From assembly GCA_900557175.1 (NCBI GenBank), contig USSL01000010.1:1-18598 (forward strand): a stretch of 18,598 nucleotides of DNA, in the 5' to 3' direction. The notes below the pieces were generated by a model, which was given only the letters and a program-made list of their open reading frames with translations, was not told the origin of the DNA and searched no databases. This DNA is from an uncultured Eubacteriales bacterium (GTDB lineage Bacteria > Bacillota > Clostridia > Lachnospirales > Lachnospiraceae). The position numbers and the translations under genes are program-made. The stretch's first letter is position 1. Each line of letters starts with the position of its first letter. Below are positions 1 to 6,839 of this stretch, piece after piece.

Positions 1-129
1 GACGCGCGGCGTTCATAGAAAGGCGCAGCGTGTCACCAGAAATGATATGCCGCCCCATGCGCCTGAAATAGTGGCAATAAAGTTTCCAATATGCTAAGCC
101 GACAAACCTAAATTTGGAGGAGAACTAAA

Positions 130-1419
130 GTGAATGATATTCAGAGACTTTTTGATTTTATAGAAAATTCTGTTTCACCGGCGCATGGCGTTTCTTATGC
201 GGCCGGTGTGCTTGAGGCGGCCGGTTTTAAGCCGCTTGATTTTAAAGAGACGTGGGCGCTTTCGGCAGGCGGGGCATATTATTGCCGTCCGTTTGCAGGC
301 GAGCTTTTTGCCTTCCGGCTCGGAGAAAATTTAGATTTGACAAAGGGGGCTCATATTGCGGGCGCACATATTGACTGGCCGTGTATTCGCATTAAGCCAA
401 ATGCCCAGCTTATAAAGCAGGGGTACCTGCAGGCCAATGTGGAGGTTTACGGCGGTCCGATATTATCGACGTTTTTTGACCGTCCGCTTTCAATCGCAGG
501 GCGGCTGGCAGTAAAGTCAGAAAATATTTTTGAGCCGAAAATGATTGATGTGAATATTGAAAAGCCGGCGGCGATTATCGCGAGCCTTGCGATTCATATG
601 AGCCATGCCCTGATGGAGGCAGGCAATAAAATAGATAAGCAGACACATCTTCTGCCGATTTTCGGAACGCTTGAAGATGAGCTGAATAAGGATAATGTGC
701 TGATGAATTTTATTGCAGAGGCAGCCGGTGTTTTGCCGGAGGATATTCTTGATTATGAATTATGTCTTTACAATCCGGAAAAACCGATGCTGCTCGGCAT
801 TCATGACGAGCTGATTTCAGCGCCGAGACTGGACGATATTACATCTGCCTGCGCTGCTGTTTACGGTCTTATTGACAGTGCGCCGAAGGACAAAGTGGCG
901 ATGGCTGTTTTATTTGATCATGAGGAAATCGGAAGCCAGACAAAGCAGGGCGCGGATTCGACAATGCTTGACCGTGTTTTTGAAAAAATATGGGCATCCT
1001 TCGGAAAAAGCCGCGCCGAATATATTTCAGACATTCATGGCAGCATGATTTTATCTGCGGACGTCGGTCATGGCTATCATCCAAACTATCCGGGCGTTTA
1101 TGATATTACGACAATGCCGGTGCTTGGCAAAGGCTTTGTCATTAAAACGGACAGTAATCAGAAGTATTCATGGGACTGTCAGGCAAGCGGCAGTTTAAAG
1201 CAGCTCTGTGCAGCTTTTGATATTCCGTACCAGTGCTGTGTTAAACGTTCCGACCAGTCCGGCGGCGGGACAATCGGTTCGCTGATTTCATCTCAGCTTC
1301 CGCTTAAAACCGTAGACCTTGGCGTGCCGCTTCTGTCGATGCATTCTGCAAGAGAACTTATGGGAACAAAGGATCAGGAAGCGCTCACACGGGTGATGAC
1401 GGCGTTCTTTGGCGCATGA
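130..1419 (+). CDS. M18 family aminopeptidase (aspartyl/broad-specificity metallo-aminopeptidase)
   Basis: This 429-residue protein is a cytoplasmic metallo-aminopeptidase of family M18, which removes N-terminal residues from peptides using a two-metal centre. The length is normal for the family. Motifs appear in family order: GAHID (H80, D82; family HTD), RLDDI (D235, bridging metal ligand), FDHEEIGS (E265 as catalytic base, E266 as ligand), DVGHGYHPNY (D311) and MHSARE near the C-terminus (H405, last ligand). No signal peptide is present. The start is GTG, set by GGAGG at 116-120 with a 9-nt gap. The gene stands alone: a convergent gene follows after about 55 nt, and it has no visible link to the mannan genes further right. 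The residue roles are family knowledge mapped onto motifs seen here. The family call is firm; substrate preference cannot be read. Confidence 0.93.
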   Translation: MNDIQRLFDFIENSVSPAHGVSYAAGVLEAAGFKPLDFKETWALSAGGAYYCRPFAGELFAFRLGENLDLTKGAHIAGAHIDWPCIRIKPNAQLIKQGYLQANVEVYGGPILSTFFDRPLSIAGRLAVKSENIFEPKMIDVNIEKPAAIIASLAIHMSHALMEAGNKIDKQTHLLPIFGTLEDELNKDNVLMNFIAEAAGVLPEDILDYELCLYNPEKPMLLGIHDELISAPRLDDITSACAAVYGLIDSAPKDKVAMAVLFDHEEIGSQTKQGADSTMLDRVFEKIWASFGKSRAEYISDIHGSMILSADVGHGYHPNYPGVYDITTMPVLGKGFVIKTDSNQKYSWDCQASGSLKQLCAAFDIPYQCCVKRSDQSGGGTIGSLISSQLPLKTVDLGVPLLSMHSARELMGTKDQEALTRVMTAFFGA

Positions 1420-1475
1420 TGAAATAGGACAGTAGATATGATACGTTTCATGGGGGCGCACAAGACATCCGTCTG

Positions 1476-2519
1476 CTACTTTCTAAAAGTCGCATAGCAT
1501 ATGGAAACTTCTGTCTGTTCAATATTCAGAGCACGTGCAATCGCGGCAGGCGATTCGCCGTGCTTTTTTCTTTTGATGATTTCTCCGGCAAGATTAAGTC
1601 CCTCGGCTTTGCCCTCGATTTTGCCCTCGATTTTGCCCTCGGCTTTTCCTTCAATTTTGCCTCGGCTTTCGCCTTCGGAAAGTGCTTCTTCATACCATTC
1701 TTTGATTGCTGTACACATATTGACACGTCCTTTCTTTGAAATATATTTGTTTTTTTCATGGATCAGCCATGGAGTATCTAGTATCACTGAAATTAAATTC
1801 AGCAAATGCTCAGGAATTTTTTCAAAAATTTCAGGATTATTTTGAATATAGGCTTTTAAGCGCCCTTTCTGACCCCGGTATTTTAATAAATAAATGACGA
1901 TGGTTAAGTCTTCTGACATTGGTATATCGTCGCTGATATTATGAATGTCGATGAGATTGATTCGATAGTCGGGGAGAAATGGCAAAAATTCTTTTGGTAG
2001 TTCGTTGGTGTTAAGCATTTCATGTAAAGTCACAGGCCCTGTCCACGGCTTTTCGCCATAATAAAATACAAATGTGATGACAGGGCATATTTTGTCCGTG
2101 GCTGTCATACCGGATAAAAAATATCCGCTGTTAGCGTAAGTGCTTCTTTCGATTTTGTTTTTGCGCTGTAAAGCTTTGATCTGAGATTGATAATTCAACA
2201 TATCGTAAAGAGCATTTCTTACAGGCATAATCATAGATATATTTGTCTGATTTTCGATGGCAAGCAAAATAAAGCTATCTTTAATGACGGCTTTTTTAAT
2301 GACATCTCTGTAGCGTTCCACCGTGGCAGCGCTGTCGGAGATGGCCGCAGCCGTCTTATTTTCTTTAAAATCAATCATCTGGGAAAGATTGCTGTCCTTA
2401 TCGTCCAAATCTTTCGCTGTCAGGACAGGCTTGCCGTTAAAAACAAAAATGTTGATAAATTCTGAAAAAATATATGGATCAGACATAAAATCATGCATTG
2501 CGGTATCAATTGCAGGCAT
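1476..2519 (-). CDS. Rpn/PD-(D/E)XK nuclease family protein with EGK-repeat tail
   Basis: The 347-residue protein resembles the Rpn (recombination-promoting nuclease; transposase-like PD-(D/E)XK, COG5464-type) family, which is abundant in Lachnospiraceae. The N-terminal half has the family pattern: ERYRD (residues 68-72), a hydrophobic strand ending in AIENQ (E89, Q91), then RNALYDMLNY (101-110). A middle region contains FVFYYGEKPWTGP, also typical. Near the C-terminus is a run of four-residue units (IEGK/AEGK), which is low-complexity, charged and probably helical, followed by a small helix-turn-helix-like end (SPAAIARALNIEQTEVS). The reading frame stays open 15 codons upstream, but AGGAGGG at 2526-2532 lies 8 nt before the ATG at 2519, so that start is preferred. 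The gene is convergent with the M18 gene. Nuclease activity is a family inference. Its real role, whether housekeeping, selfish or DNA repair, is unknown. Confidence 0.8.
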   Translation of the reverse strand: MPAIDTAMHDFMSDPYIFSEFINIFVFNGKPVLTAKDLDDKDSNLSQMIDFKENKTAAAISDSAATVERYRDVIKKAVIKDSFILLAIENQTNISMIMPVRNALYDMLNYQSQIKALQRKNKIERSTYANSGYFLSGMTATDKICPVITFVFYYGEKPWTGPVTLHEMLNTNELPKEFLPFLPDYRINLIDIHNISDDIPMSEDLTIVIYLLKYRGQKGRLKAYIQNNPEIFEKIPEHLLNLISVILDTPWLIHEKNKYISKKGRVNMCTAIKEWYEEALSEGESRGKIEGKAEGKIEGKIEGKAEGLNLAGEIIKRKKHGESPAAIARALNIEQTEVSICYATFRK

Positions 2520-2709
2520 GAACATCCCTCCTCTTAGTTTATAATAAAATGTAATGGGAGACAATACTTGTATTTTGTGAAGTATAGTGACTTGAAAAAA
2601 TAAAGATGGTATAGAATAAAAGAAAATATGTTTTTAGTTAGTGTAACATAAGATGGGAATGACATCAATCATAATGTTTCGACAATTTAAGGTTTAAGAA
2701 TTTCTGTAA

Positions 2710-2728
2710 TTTTTTAAGCGAAATTTAA
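2710..2728 (+). promoter_or_regulatory. Candidate operator shared with the transporter promoter region
   Basis: The 19-nt sequence TTTTTTAAGCGAAATTTAA lies 19 nt upstream of the -35 box of the LacI-type gene. The reverse complement of 5295-5312 is TTTTTTAAGCAAATTTAA, identical except for one missing G. The match links the regulator gene with the sugar operon, so an operator for one of the two local regulators is a fair guess. Against this, the local DNA is very A/T-rich, which raises the chance of coincidental matches, and the motif is only weakly palindromic (outer TTAA arms). Confidence 0.3.
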
Positions 2729-2747
2729 GTAGAAACAAGGCGATATA

Positions 2748-2776
2748 TTGACAAAATTAAGTAAAATTAATATAAT
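2748..2776 (+). promoter_or_regulatory. Consensus sigma-A promoter of the LacI-type gene
   Basis: TTGACA at 2748-2753 and TATAAT at 2771-2776 are both perfect matches to the housekeeping consensus, separated by exactly 17 nt. Transcription would start near 2783, giving a leader of about 45 nt that carries GGAGG at 2814-2818 before the ATG at 2828. A promoter this strong in front of a repressor gene usually implies autoregulation, but that part is inference. Confidence 0.85.
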
Positions 2777-2827
2777 CAAGATAAGATTCAATTTTTAGAA
2801 GGTATGTTTCAGGGGAGGTACACATTT

Positions 2828-3844
2828 ATGAGGAAGACAGTGCGGCTTTCGGATATTGCAAAACGATTAGACGTCAGTACGGTGACGGTGTCGAACGCGC
2901 TTTCAGGCCAAAAAGGTGTCAGTGATGAGCTCAGAGATAAGATACGAAGTACAGCAGCCGAAATGGGTTATAAAACAAAACGGGGAACGGTTGTTGTTGA
3001 ACGGACAAAAACGCTGAATATATGTGTTATTATTGCGGATAAGTATTTGGGCTCTTATCCGTCGTTTTACTGGAAAGTATATCAGGAGTTTTGCACGGCT
3101 GCGAAAAATAAAAATTGTATGGTACTTTATGAGGTGCTAAAACAGGAGGACGAAGAAAACCTTGTTCTGCCGCTGAGCGTCGAAGGAAAAAATGCCGACG
3201 GTATTGCGGTAATCGGCGAGGTGACGAATGAATACCTGTCCTTTCTTATCGAAAAATCAGATATGCCGGTTGTTCTCGTGGATTTCGTAAAAAAAGATAT
3301 TTTTGCGGATGCGGTTATTTCGGACAATTTTTACGGCATGTATCATACAGTCAATTATCTTATCGAAAACGGTCACAGAAATATCGCCTATGTCGGTACG
3401 GTACTCGCTAACAACAGTATTACAGACCGTTATTTCGGTTACTGCAAGGCGCTGATGGAAAATAATATTCCGCTACGTAAAGATTGGGTGATTGCCGACA
3501 GAGGATTTACGGGACGTATGGAAATTGACAGACTTTCTCTGCCAAAGGAAATGCCGACGGCATTTGCCTGCAACAGTGACCTTACAGCCAGTGAGCTGAT
3601 TAAGCTTTTGGCACAAAATGGCTATAAGGTGCCGGAGGATATTTCTATTGTCGGTTATGATAATTATTTGTACACCGGGCTTTGTGATGTGAAAATTACA
3701 ACTTATGAGGTCAATGTCGAGGCGATGGTTAAAGTTGCCATTGATAAACTTGTCAACCGGCTGAAGCATCATAAAAAAGACATAGAAATGACAAGAATCG
3801 TCACCGGGAAGATGGTCATCAAAGATAGTGTACGGAGAGTGTAA
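2828..3844 (+). CDS. LacI-family transcriptional regulator
   Basis: This 338-residue LacI/GalR-family regulator has an N-terminal helix-turn-helix (residues about 7-30; LSDIAKRLDVSTVTVSNALS) and a hinge near 45-60. A periplasmic-binding-protein-like sensor domain runs from about 62 to the end (NICVIIADKYLG, ENGHRNIAYVG, IPLRKDW, PEDISIVGYDN). Length and motif order are normal. The frame is open eight codons further upstream, but GGAGG at 2814-2818 is spaced for the ATG at 2828. Its own consensus promoter lies just upstream, and a terminator hairpin follows the stop codon by 6 nt, so it forms a single-gene unit. It sits about 1.5 kb before the mannan operon and probably controls it, with a mannose-containing sugar as effector. 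That target is inferred from position and from a shared upstream motif; nothing in the protein names the ligand. Confidence 0.93.
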   Translation: MRKTVRLSDIAKRLDVSTVTVSNALSGQKGVSDELRDKIRSTAAEMGYKTKRGTVVVERTKTLNICVIIADKYLGSYPSFYWKVYQEFCTAAKNKNCMVLYEVLKQEDEENLVLPLSVEGKNADGIAVIGEVTNEYLSFLIEKSDMPVVLVDFVKKDIFADAVISDNFYGMYHTVNYLIENGHRNIAYVGTVLANNSITDRYFGYCKALMENNIPLRKDWVIADRGFTGRMEIDRLSLPKEMPTAFACNSDLTASELIKLLAQNGYKVPEDISIVGYDNYLYTGLCDVKITTYEVNVEAMVKVAIDKLVNRLKHHKKDIEMTRIVTGKMVIKDSVRRV

Positions 3845-3850
3845 TAAATT

Positions 3851-3918
3851 AAGGGTTGCATACTTTGCTGGTGCGTTAGCTTAAAATTCCGCACGACGCA
3901 AAGTATGCAGCCCTTTTT
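3851..3918 (+). terminator. Rho-independent terminator of the LacI-type gene
   Basis: The arms 3851-3868 and 3898-3915 form an 18-bp stem with a single T/G (U-G wobble) position, and a run of five T follows at 3914-3918. A second small pairing (GTGCG 3871-3875 with CGCAC 3890-3894) closes part of the 29-nt loop. The hairpin could also work on the opposite strand for the convergent AraC-type gene, although there the following run is TTAATTT, which is weaker. Confidence 0.88.
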
Positions 3919-4015
3919 GTTACATTCTCCATAGGATATGCAGTGCGTCAGTTGACAATTCCGCGTTACGCAAAGTTTCTATCCTTTTTTGTTACATTCT
4001 CCATAGGATATGCAG
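3871..4015. repeat. Tandem direct repeat, 72-bp period, in convergent intergenic DNA
   Basis: Two head-to-tail units, 3871-3942 and 3943-4014, match at an offset of exactly 72 nt. The best-conserved part is a 25-nt block that is identical in both copies (3919-3943 and 3991-4015, beginning GTTACATTCTCC). AATTCCGC is also shared (3885 and 3957), as is ACGCAAAGT (3896 and 3968). The copies differ mainly at ACG/GTT and at the six bases after CAAAGT. A third partial copy (TGCAGCCC plus T-run plus GTT) touches the end of the AraC-type gene. The unit includes terminator sequence, so the array is a duplicated terminator segment between two converging genes. Confidence 0.85.
3933..3990 (+). terminator. 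Possible second terminator in repeat unit 2
   Basis: AGGATA (3933-3938) can pair with TATCCT (3980-3985), which runs straight into six T (3985-3990). Inside, TGCGT (3944-3948) can pair with ACGCA (3968-3972). This resembles the hairpin of the first unit but with different outer-arm bases, so the fold may have been kept while the sequence changed. The outer stem is short and the inner part has bulges, so efficiency is uncertain. Confidence 0.45.
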
Positions 4016-4026
4016 CCCTTTTTTGT

Positions 4027-4938
4027 TTATAGTTCTGCGCCGAGTTTCCGGTAGACGAGGGGGGTCATGCCGGTCTGCTTTTTAAAGATATTGATAAAGT
4101 GTGTCGGGTTTTCGTAGCCGACCTGATTTGCAATTTCATGTATTTTCATATTGGTTGATAAAAGAAGTCTTTTGGCCGCTTCGATGCGCCTGTGGCTAAG
4201 ATAGCTGATCGGGGCAATATCATAATAGTGGGTAAATTCTTTGGCGAGCCGGTATTTGTTGATGCCATATTTTTTCTCAAGCATATCAAGAGAATAGTAA
4301 TGACTGTAATTTTTGTCAAAAGACTGGCGGATATCCTGTAAATATTCGGGAATATCCGGCGCAGCGTTTTTATCGGCTGCAAGCCGGATGACTTCCGAAA
4401 GAAAAAAGGTCGTATAGTTGAGATTATAAAGGGGCGCATCAATGGAAAAATCTCTGGCGGTCTCACAGGCATAAAGCATATGAGGAATTTTAGAATGTTC
4501 TGCCCTGAGAATGCCTGCGTTTGTAGTAGTGTCACAAAGCTGTTTTAAAAACCATGGAAGCTGGCTGCCCTGTATAATGAGGATATAGTGATTCCAATGT
4601 GAAGCAATGATGCGGACGTTGGATGTCATGCGCTGCGGCCAGAAACAGAGGCAGTGCGCGGTGAGATGAAACTGTGTGCCGTCAGTCAGTGTCAGAAGGC
4701 CTTCTCCATCTGAGGTGTACAAAAGACACAGACCGTCCGGATGATTTGCCGTCTGCCGGATTTGATATGGGTATTTTGCGGCAACATGAAAAAATGCCTC
4801 TGTGTAAATGTAAAGGTCATCCGCAGTTCGTATATTTATGAACGTAAACATCGATAAATTTTTCTTTATGACTTCTGCCGCTTCTGCGTTTAAAAGCTCC
4901 AGCTTTTCAAGTTCTTTCTTTAAATCCAAAATGCCCAC
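4027..4938 (-). CDS. AraC-family transcriptional regulator
   Basis: This 303-residue regulator has a C-terminal AraC/XylS DNA-binding domain with two helix-turn-helix units, at about 218-238 (LEKKYGINKYRLAKEF) and 265-287 (KIHEIANQVGYENPTHFINIFK), ending in the family signature KKQTGMTPLVYRK. The N-terminal ~200 residues are a sensor region of the cupin-like type, without a motif that names the ligand. The gene is transcribed away from the sugar operon and shares the 396-bp region 4939-5334 with it, a common arrangement for a local activator. The start is doubtful. The GTG at 4938 touches the GAGG of its ribosome binding site, whereas a TTG three codons in (4929) has a better gap. It converges with the LacI-type gene over the 72-bp repeats. 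Control of the mannan genes is inferred from position. Confidence 0.9.
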   Translation of the reverse strand: MGILDLKKELEKLELLNAEAAEVIKKNLSMFTFINIRTADDLYIYTEAFFHVAAKYPYQIRQTANHPDGLCLLYTSDGEGLLTLTDGTQFHLTAHCLCFWPQRMTSNVRIIASHWNHYILIIQGSQLPWFLKQLCDTTTNAGILRAEHSKIPHMLYACETARDFSIDAPLYNLNYTTFFLSEVIRLAADKNAAPDIPEYLQDIRQSFDKNYSHYYSLDMLEKKYGINKYRLAKEFTHYYDIAPISYLSHRRIEAAKRLLLSTNMKIHEIANQVGYENPTHFINIFKKQTGMTPLVYRKLGAEL

Positions 4939-4961
4939 CTCGCTTTTGTTTTGTTATCCCT

Positions 4962-4990
4962 AGTATAGTAAACATTAGTATAAAAATCAA
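4962..4990 (-). promoter_or_regulatory. Promoter of the AraC-type gene
   Basis: Read on the minus strand, TTGATT (4990-4985) and TATACT (4967-4962) are separated by 17 nt and match the housekeeping consensus at four and five of six positions. A transcript would start near 4955, leaving a leader of about 17 nt before the GTG at 4938. The leader contains the GAGG ribosome binding sequence. Confidence 0.6.
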
Positions 4991-5294
4991 TGAATTTTAA
5001 TCTGGTTTTAATCACGCATGGTACTGCTTGAAATGATTAGAGATTAACTTAACTTAAAAACAAGCTTAAATTAATTAATAAAAAACGATGCAAAACCAAC
5101 TTAAAATTAGAATGACAGAAAAGTAAATGTTTAAATTGTATTAAAAACTAAAAAAACTATGGACATAATACACAAAAACAGATGCGAAAAACTGTTAAAA
5201 ATGACAAAATAAGCGTACGTAATCAAGAAAGTGATATAAAAACCAAGATTTTATGATGAAAAATATATAAGTCTATGTTAATATTTATTTAAAG

Positions 5295-5312
5295 TTAAAT
5301 TTGCTTAAAAAA
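5295..5312 (-). promoter_or_regulatory. Candidate operator before the transporter operon (shared motif)
   Basis: On the minus strand this reads TTTTTTAAGCAAATTTAA, one base shorter than the motif at 2710-2728 before the LacI-type gene. It lies about 10 nt upstream of the GGAGG ribosome binding site, so it is probably downstream of the transcription start, a usual place for a repressor roadblock. The function is inferred and the A/T-rich background weakens the evidence. Confidence 0.3.
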
Positions 5313-5334
5313 CTTAAAAACGGAGGAAAGAATC

Positions 5335-6774
5335 ATGAAAAAAGCGAAAAGAATTTTTGCATTAAGCATGGCGTCACTTATGGCAGCTGCATCATTGACA
5401 GCTTGCGGCGGTAACAATGACAGTGAAACAAAGGGTGGAGATTCAAACACAGGAACAGAAGCAAATGCAGGTACAGAAAGCAGCCTTCCTGCAAAAATCA
5501 CAGATATTAAATTAGGCGAAGATTATACGGATTTAACAGCGGATATTAAGATTCTCACACATAAGACAGATGTTGTAGATACTCTTTTTGCAGATTATGT
5601 GAAACAGTTTAATGAGTTATATCCAAACATCACTGTTAAATATGAAGCAGTGACAAACTACGCTGAGGATATGACGATGCGTATGACAACAGATGACTGG
5701 GGCGATATATGTATGATACCGACAACAGTTGATAAAGTAGATTATCCTGATAAATTTGTAAGTTTCGGTCCTGTGGCAGAGCTTGAAAATGATTACATTA
5801 TGTTAAACAATCAGGCTTATGACGGACAGGCATACGGTATTCCTTCAATGGGTAATGTTCAGGGTATCGTTTATAATAAGAAGGTATTCGCTGATGCAGG
5901 CATCACAGAGCTTCCAAAGACACCGGAAGAATTTCTTGATGCATTACAGAAAATCAAAGATAACACAGACGCTATTCCACTCTACACAAACTTTGCGGCA
6001 GTATGGACAATGGGCGCATGGAACGCTTATATTACGGGTTCAGCAACAGGTGATGCAGATTTTTCAAATATGGGCTTAACACACGGCTTAAATCCATTCC
6101 AGAAGCATGACGATATGACAGGTCCCTATGCAGTTTACTACACATTATATGAAGCAGTTGCAAGAGGTCTTGTTGAGGATGATCCGACAACAACAGACTG
6201 GGAAGGCAGCAAGGGTATGATTAATAACGGCGAAATCGGATGTATGGTGCTTGGTTCATGGGCAATTACACAGATGCAGGCCGGCGGCAGCAATCCGGAT
6301 GACATCGCTTATATGCCATTCCCTATCACAGTCAATGGAAAACAGTATGTTTCAGCAGGTCCTGACTATGCATATGGTATTAATGCAAATTCATCTGATG
6401 AAAATAAGCTTGCTTCTATGATTTATGTAAAATGGCTTACAGAAAAATCCGGTTTTGCAGAAAATCAGGGCGGTATTTCTATCGTTAAGGATGCGCCTTA
6501 TCCGGAAACATTAAAAGATATGGAAGGTATTCCTCTTGTTATGGATAACCCGGCACCGGCTGGTGAGGAGACATTATATAATGATATTAACAATGCTTCA
6601 GAGCTTGGTATTAACGTAGCAAATGAGCCGATTCAGGCGATTGTTGAGGCGGCGCTTACAGGTTCACAGACACTTGATGAAATTATGACTGAATGGAATG
6701 AAAAGTGGACGGCAGCTCAGGAAGAAAATGGCGTAACACCTGAAGAATATGACTATTTAGCTGCAACAAAATAA
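5335..6774 (+). CDS. ABC transporter sugar-binding lipoprotein (probable mannooligosaccharide-binding protein)
   Basis: This 479-residue family 1 extracellular solute-binding protein would sit lipid-anchored on the outer face of the membrane and deliver sugar to the permeases encoded next. The signal peptide has a KKAKR charged start, a hydrophobic core and the lipobox LTAC, giving lipidation at C24. A Gly/Ser/Thr/Asn-rich flexible linker follows (about 25-50), then the two-lobed binding domain (VKQFNELYPNITVKYE, YGIPSMGNVQGIVYNKKVF, GEIGCMVLGSWAI). GGAGG at 5322-5326 sets the ATG. It is the first gene of the operon. A hairpin without a T-run follows the stop, which may allow higher expression of this gene than of the permeases. 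Its codons favour A-ending forms (ACA, GCA), which may reflect high expression. The mannan specificity is inferred from the phosphorylases and esterases downstream. Confidence 0.92.
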   Translation: MKKAKRIFALSMASLMAAASLTACGGNNDSETKGGDSNTGTEANAGTESSLPAKITDIKLGEDYTDLTADIKILTHKTDVVDTLFADYVKQFNELYPNITVKYEAVTNYAEDMTMRMTTDDWGDICMIPTTVDKVDYPDKFVSFGPVAELENDYIMLNNQAYDGQAYGIPSMGNVQGIVYNKKVFADAGITELPKTPEEFLDALQKIKDNTDAIPLYTNFAAVWTMGAWNAYITGSATGDADFSNMGLTHGLNPFQKHDDMTGPYAVYYTLYEAVARGLVEDDPTTTDWEGSKGMINNGEIGCMVLGSWAITQMQAGGSNPDDIAYMPFPITVNGKQYVSAGPDYAYGINANSSDENKLASMIYVKWLTEKSGFAENQGGISIVKDAPYPETLKDMEGIPLVMDNPAPAGEETLYNDINNASELGINVANEPIQAIVEAALTGSQTLDEIMTEWNEKWTAAQEENGVTPEEYDYLAATK

Positions 6775-6790
6775 GATAAATCATTTGATG

Positions 6791-6814
6791 GGGCACACGA
6801 TAAAAAGTGTGCCC
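6791..6814 (+). other. Intercistronic hairpin between binding protein and permease genes
   Basis: GGGCACAC (6791-6798) and GTGTGCCC (6807-6814) form a perfect 8-bp stem around an 8-nt A-rich loop, 16 nt after the binding-protein stop codon. TCACAAG follows and there is no T-run, so it is not a normal terminator. It probably protects the upstream mRNA or allows only partial readthrough, giving more binding protein than permease. The role is inferred. Confidence 0.6.
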
Positions 6815-6839
6815 TCACAAGTTAGAAGGGAGGCACCTT

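Larger units (their letters stand above)
2520..2827. other. Divergent intergenic region, rpn-like gene / lacI-type gene
   Basis: This stretch of about 300 bases is A/T-rich and non-coding, between two divergently transcribed genes. It holds the ribosome binding site of the leftward gene (2526-2532), a consensus promoter for the rightward regulator gene (2748-2776), its ribosome binding site (GGAGG 2814-2818) and a TTTTTTAAGCGAAATTTAA motif (2710-2728) that recurs before the sugar transporter gene. No convincing -35/-10 pair was found for the leftward gene, and no RNA gene was recognised. Confidence 0.6.
4939..5334. promoter_or_regulatory. Divergent regulatory region, AraC-type gene / sugar-transport operon
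   Basis: These 396 nt are non-coding and strikingly A-rich on the + strand. They hold a recognisable leftward promoter (4962-4990). AACTTAAAA occurs three times (5051-5059, 5098-5106, 5311-5319), and AACTTAAAAAC is exact at 5051-5061 and 5311-5321. GCTTAAA occurs at 5064 and 5303, with more TTAA-containing words between. For the rightward operon there are possible -10 words (TATAAG at 5266, TATGTT at 5275) but no good -35, as expected if an activator is needed. GGAGG at 5322-5326 serves the ATG at 5335. No RNA gene or riboswitch was recognised. Confidence 0.6.

Noticed and set aside
1..129. Possible end of an upstream gene (five codons before a TAG at 16-18).
   Set aside because: Too short to show any protein family; only the ribosome binding site of the M18 gene (116-120) is supported here.
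1526..1759. Second open frame of 77 codons on the minus strand inside the Rpn-like gene.
   Set aside because: It is kept open by the EGK repeat in another phase, has no good ribosome binding site and lies wholly within the real gene.
2536..2564. Leftward promoter TTGTCT/TAAACT for the Rpn-like gene.
   Set aside because: Its start point would fall in or next to the ribosome binding site, leaving no usable leader.
5251..5280. Rightward promoter TTATGA/TATGTT for the transporter operon.
   Set aside because: Both boxes match poorly and the spacing is 18; several equally weak alternatives exist in this A/T-rich stretch, so none is listed as a promoter.
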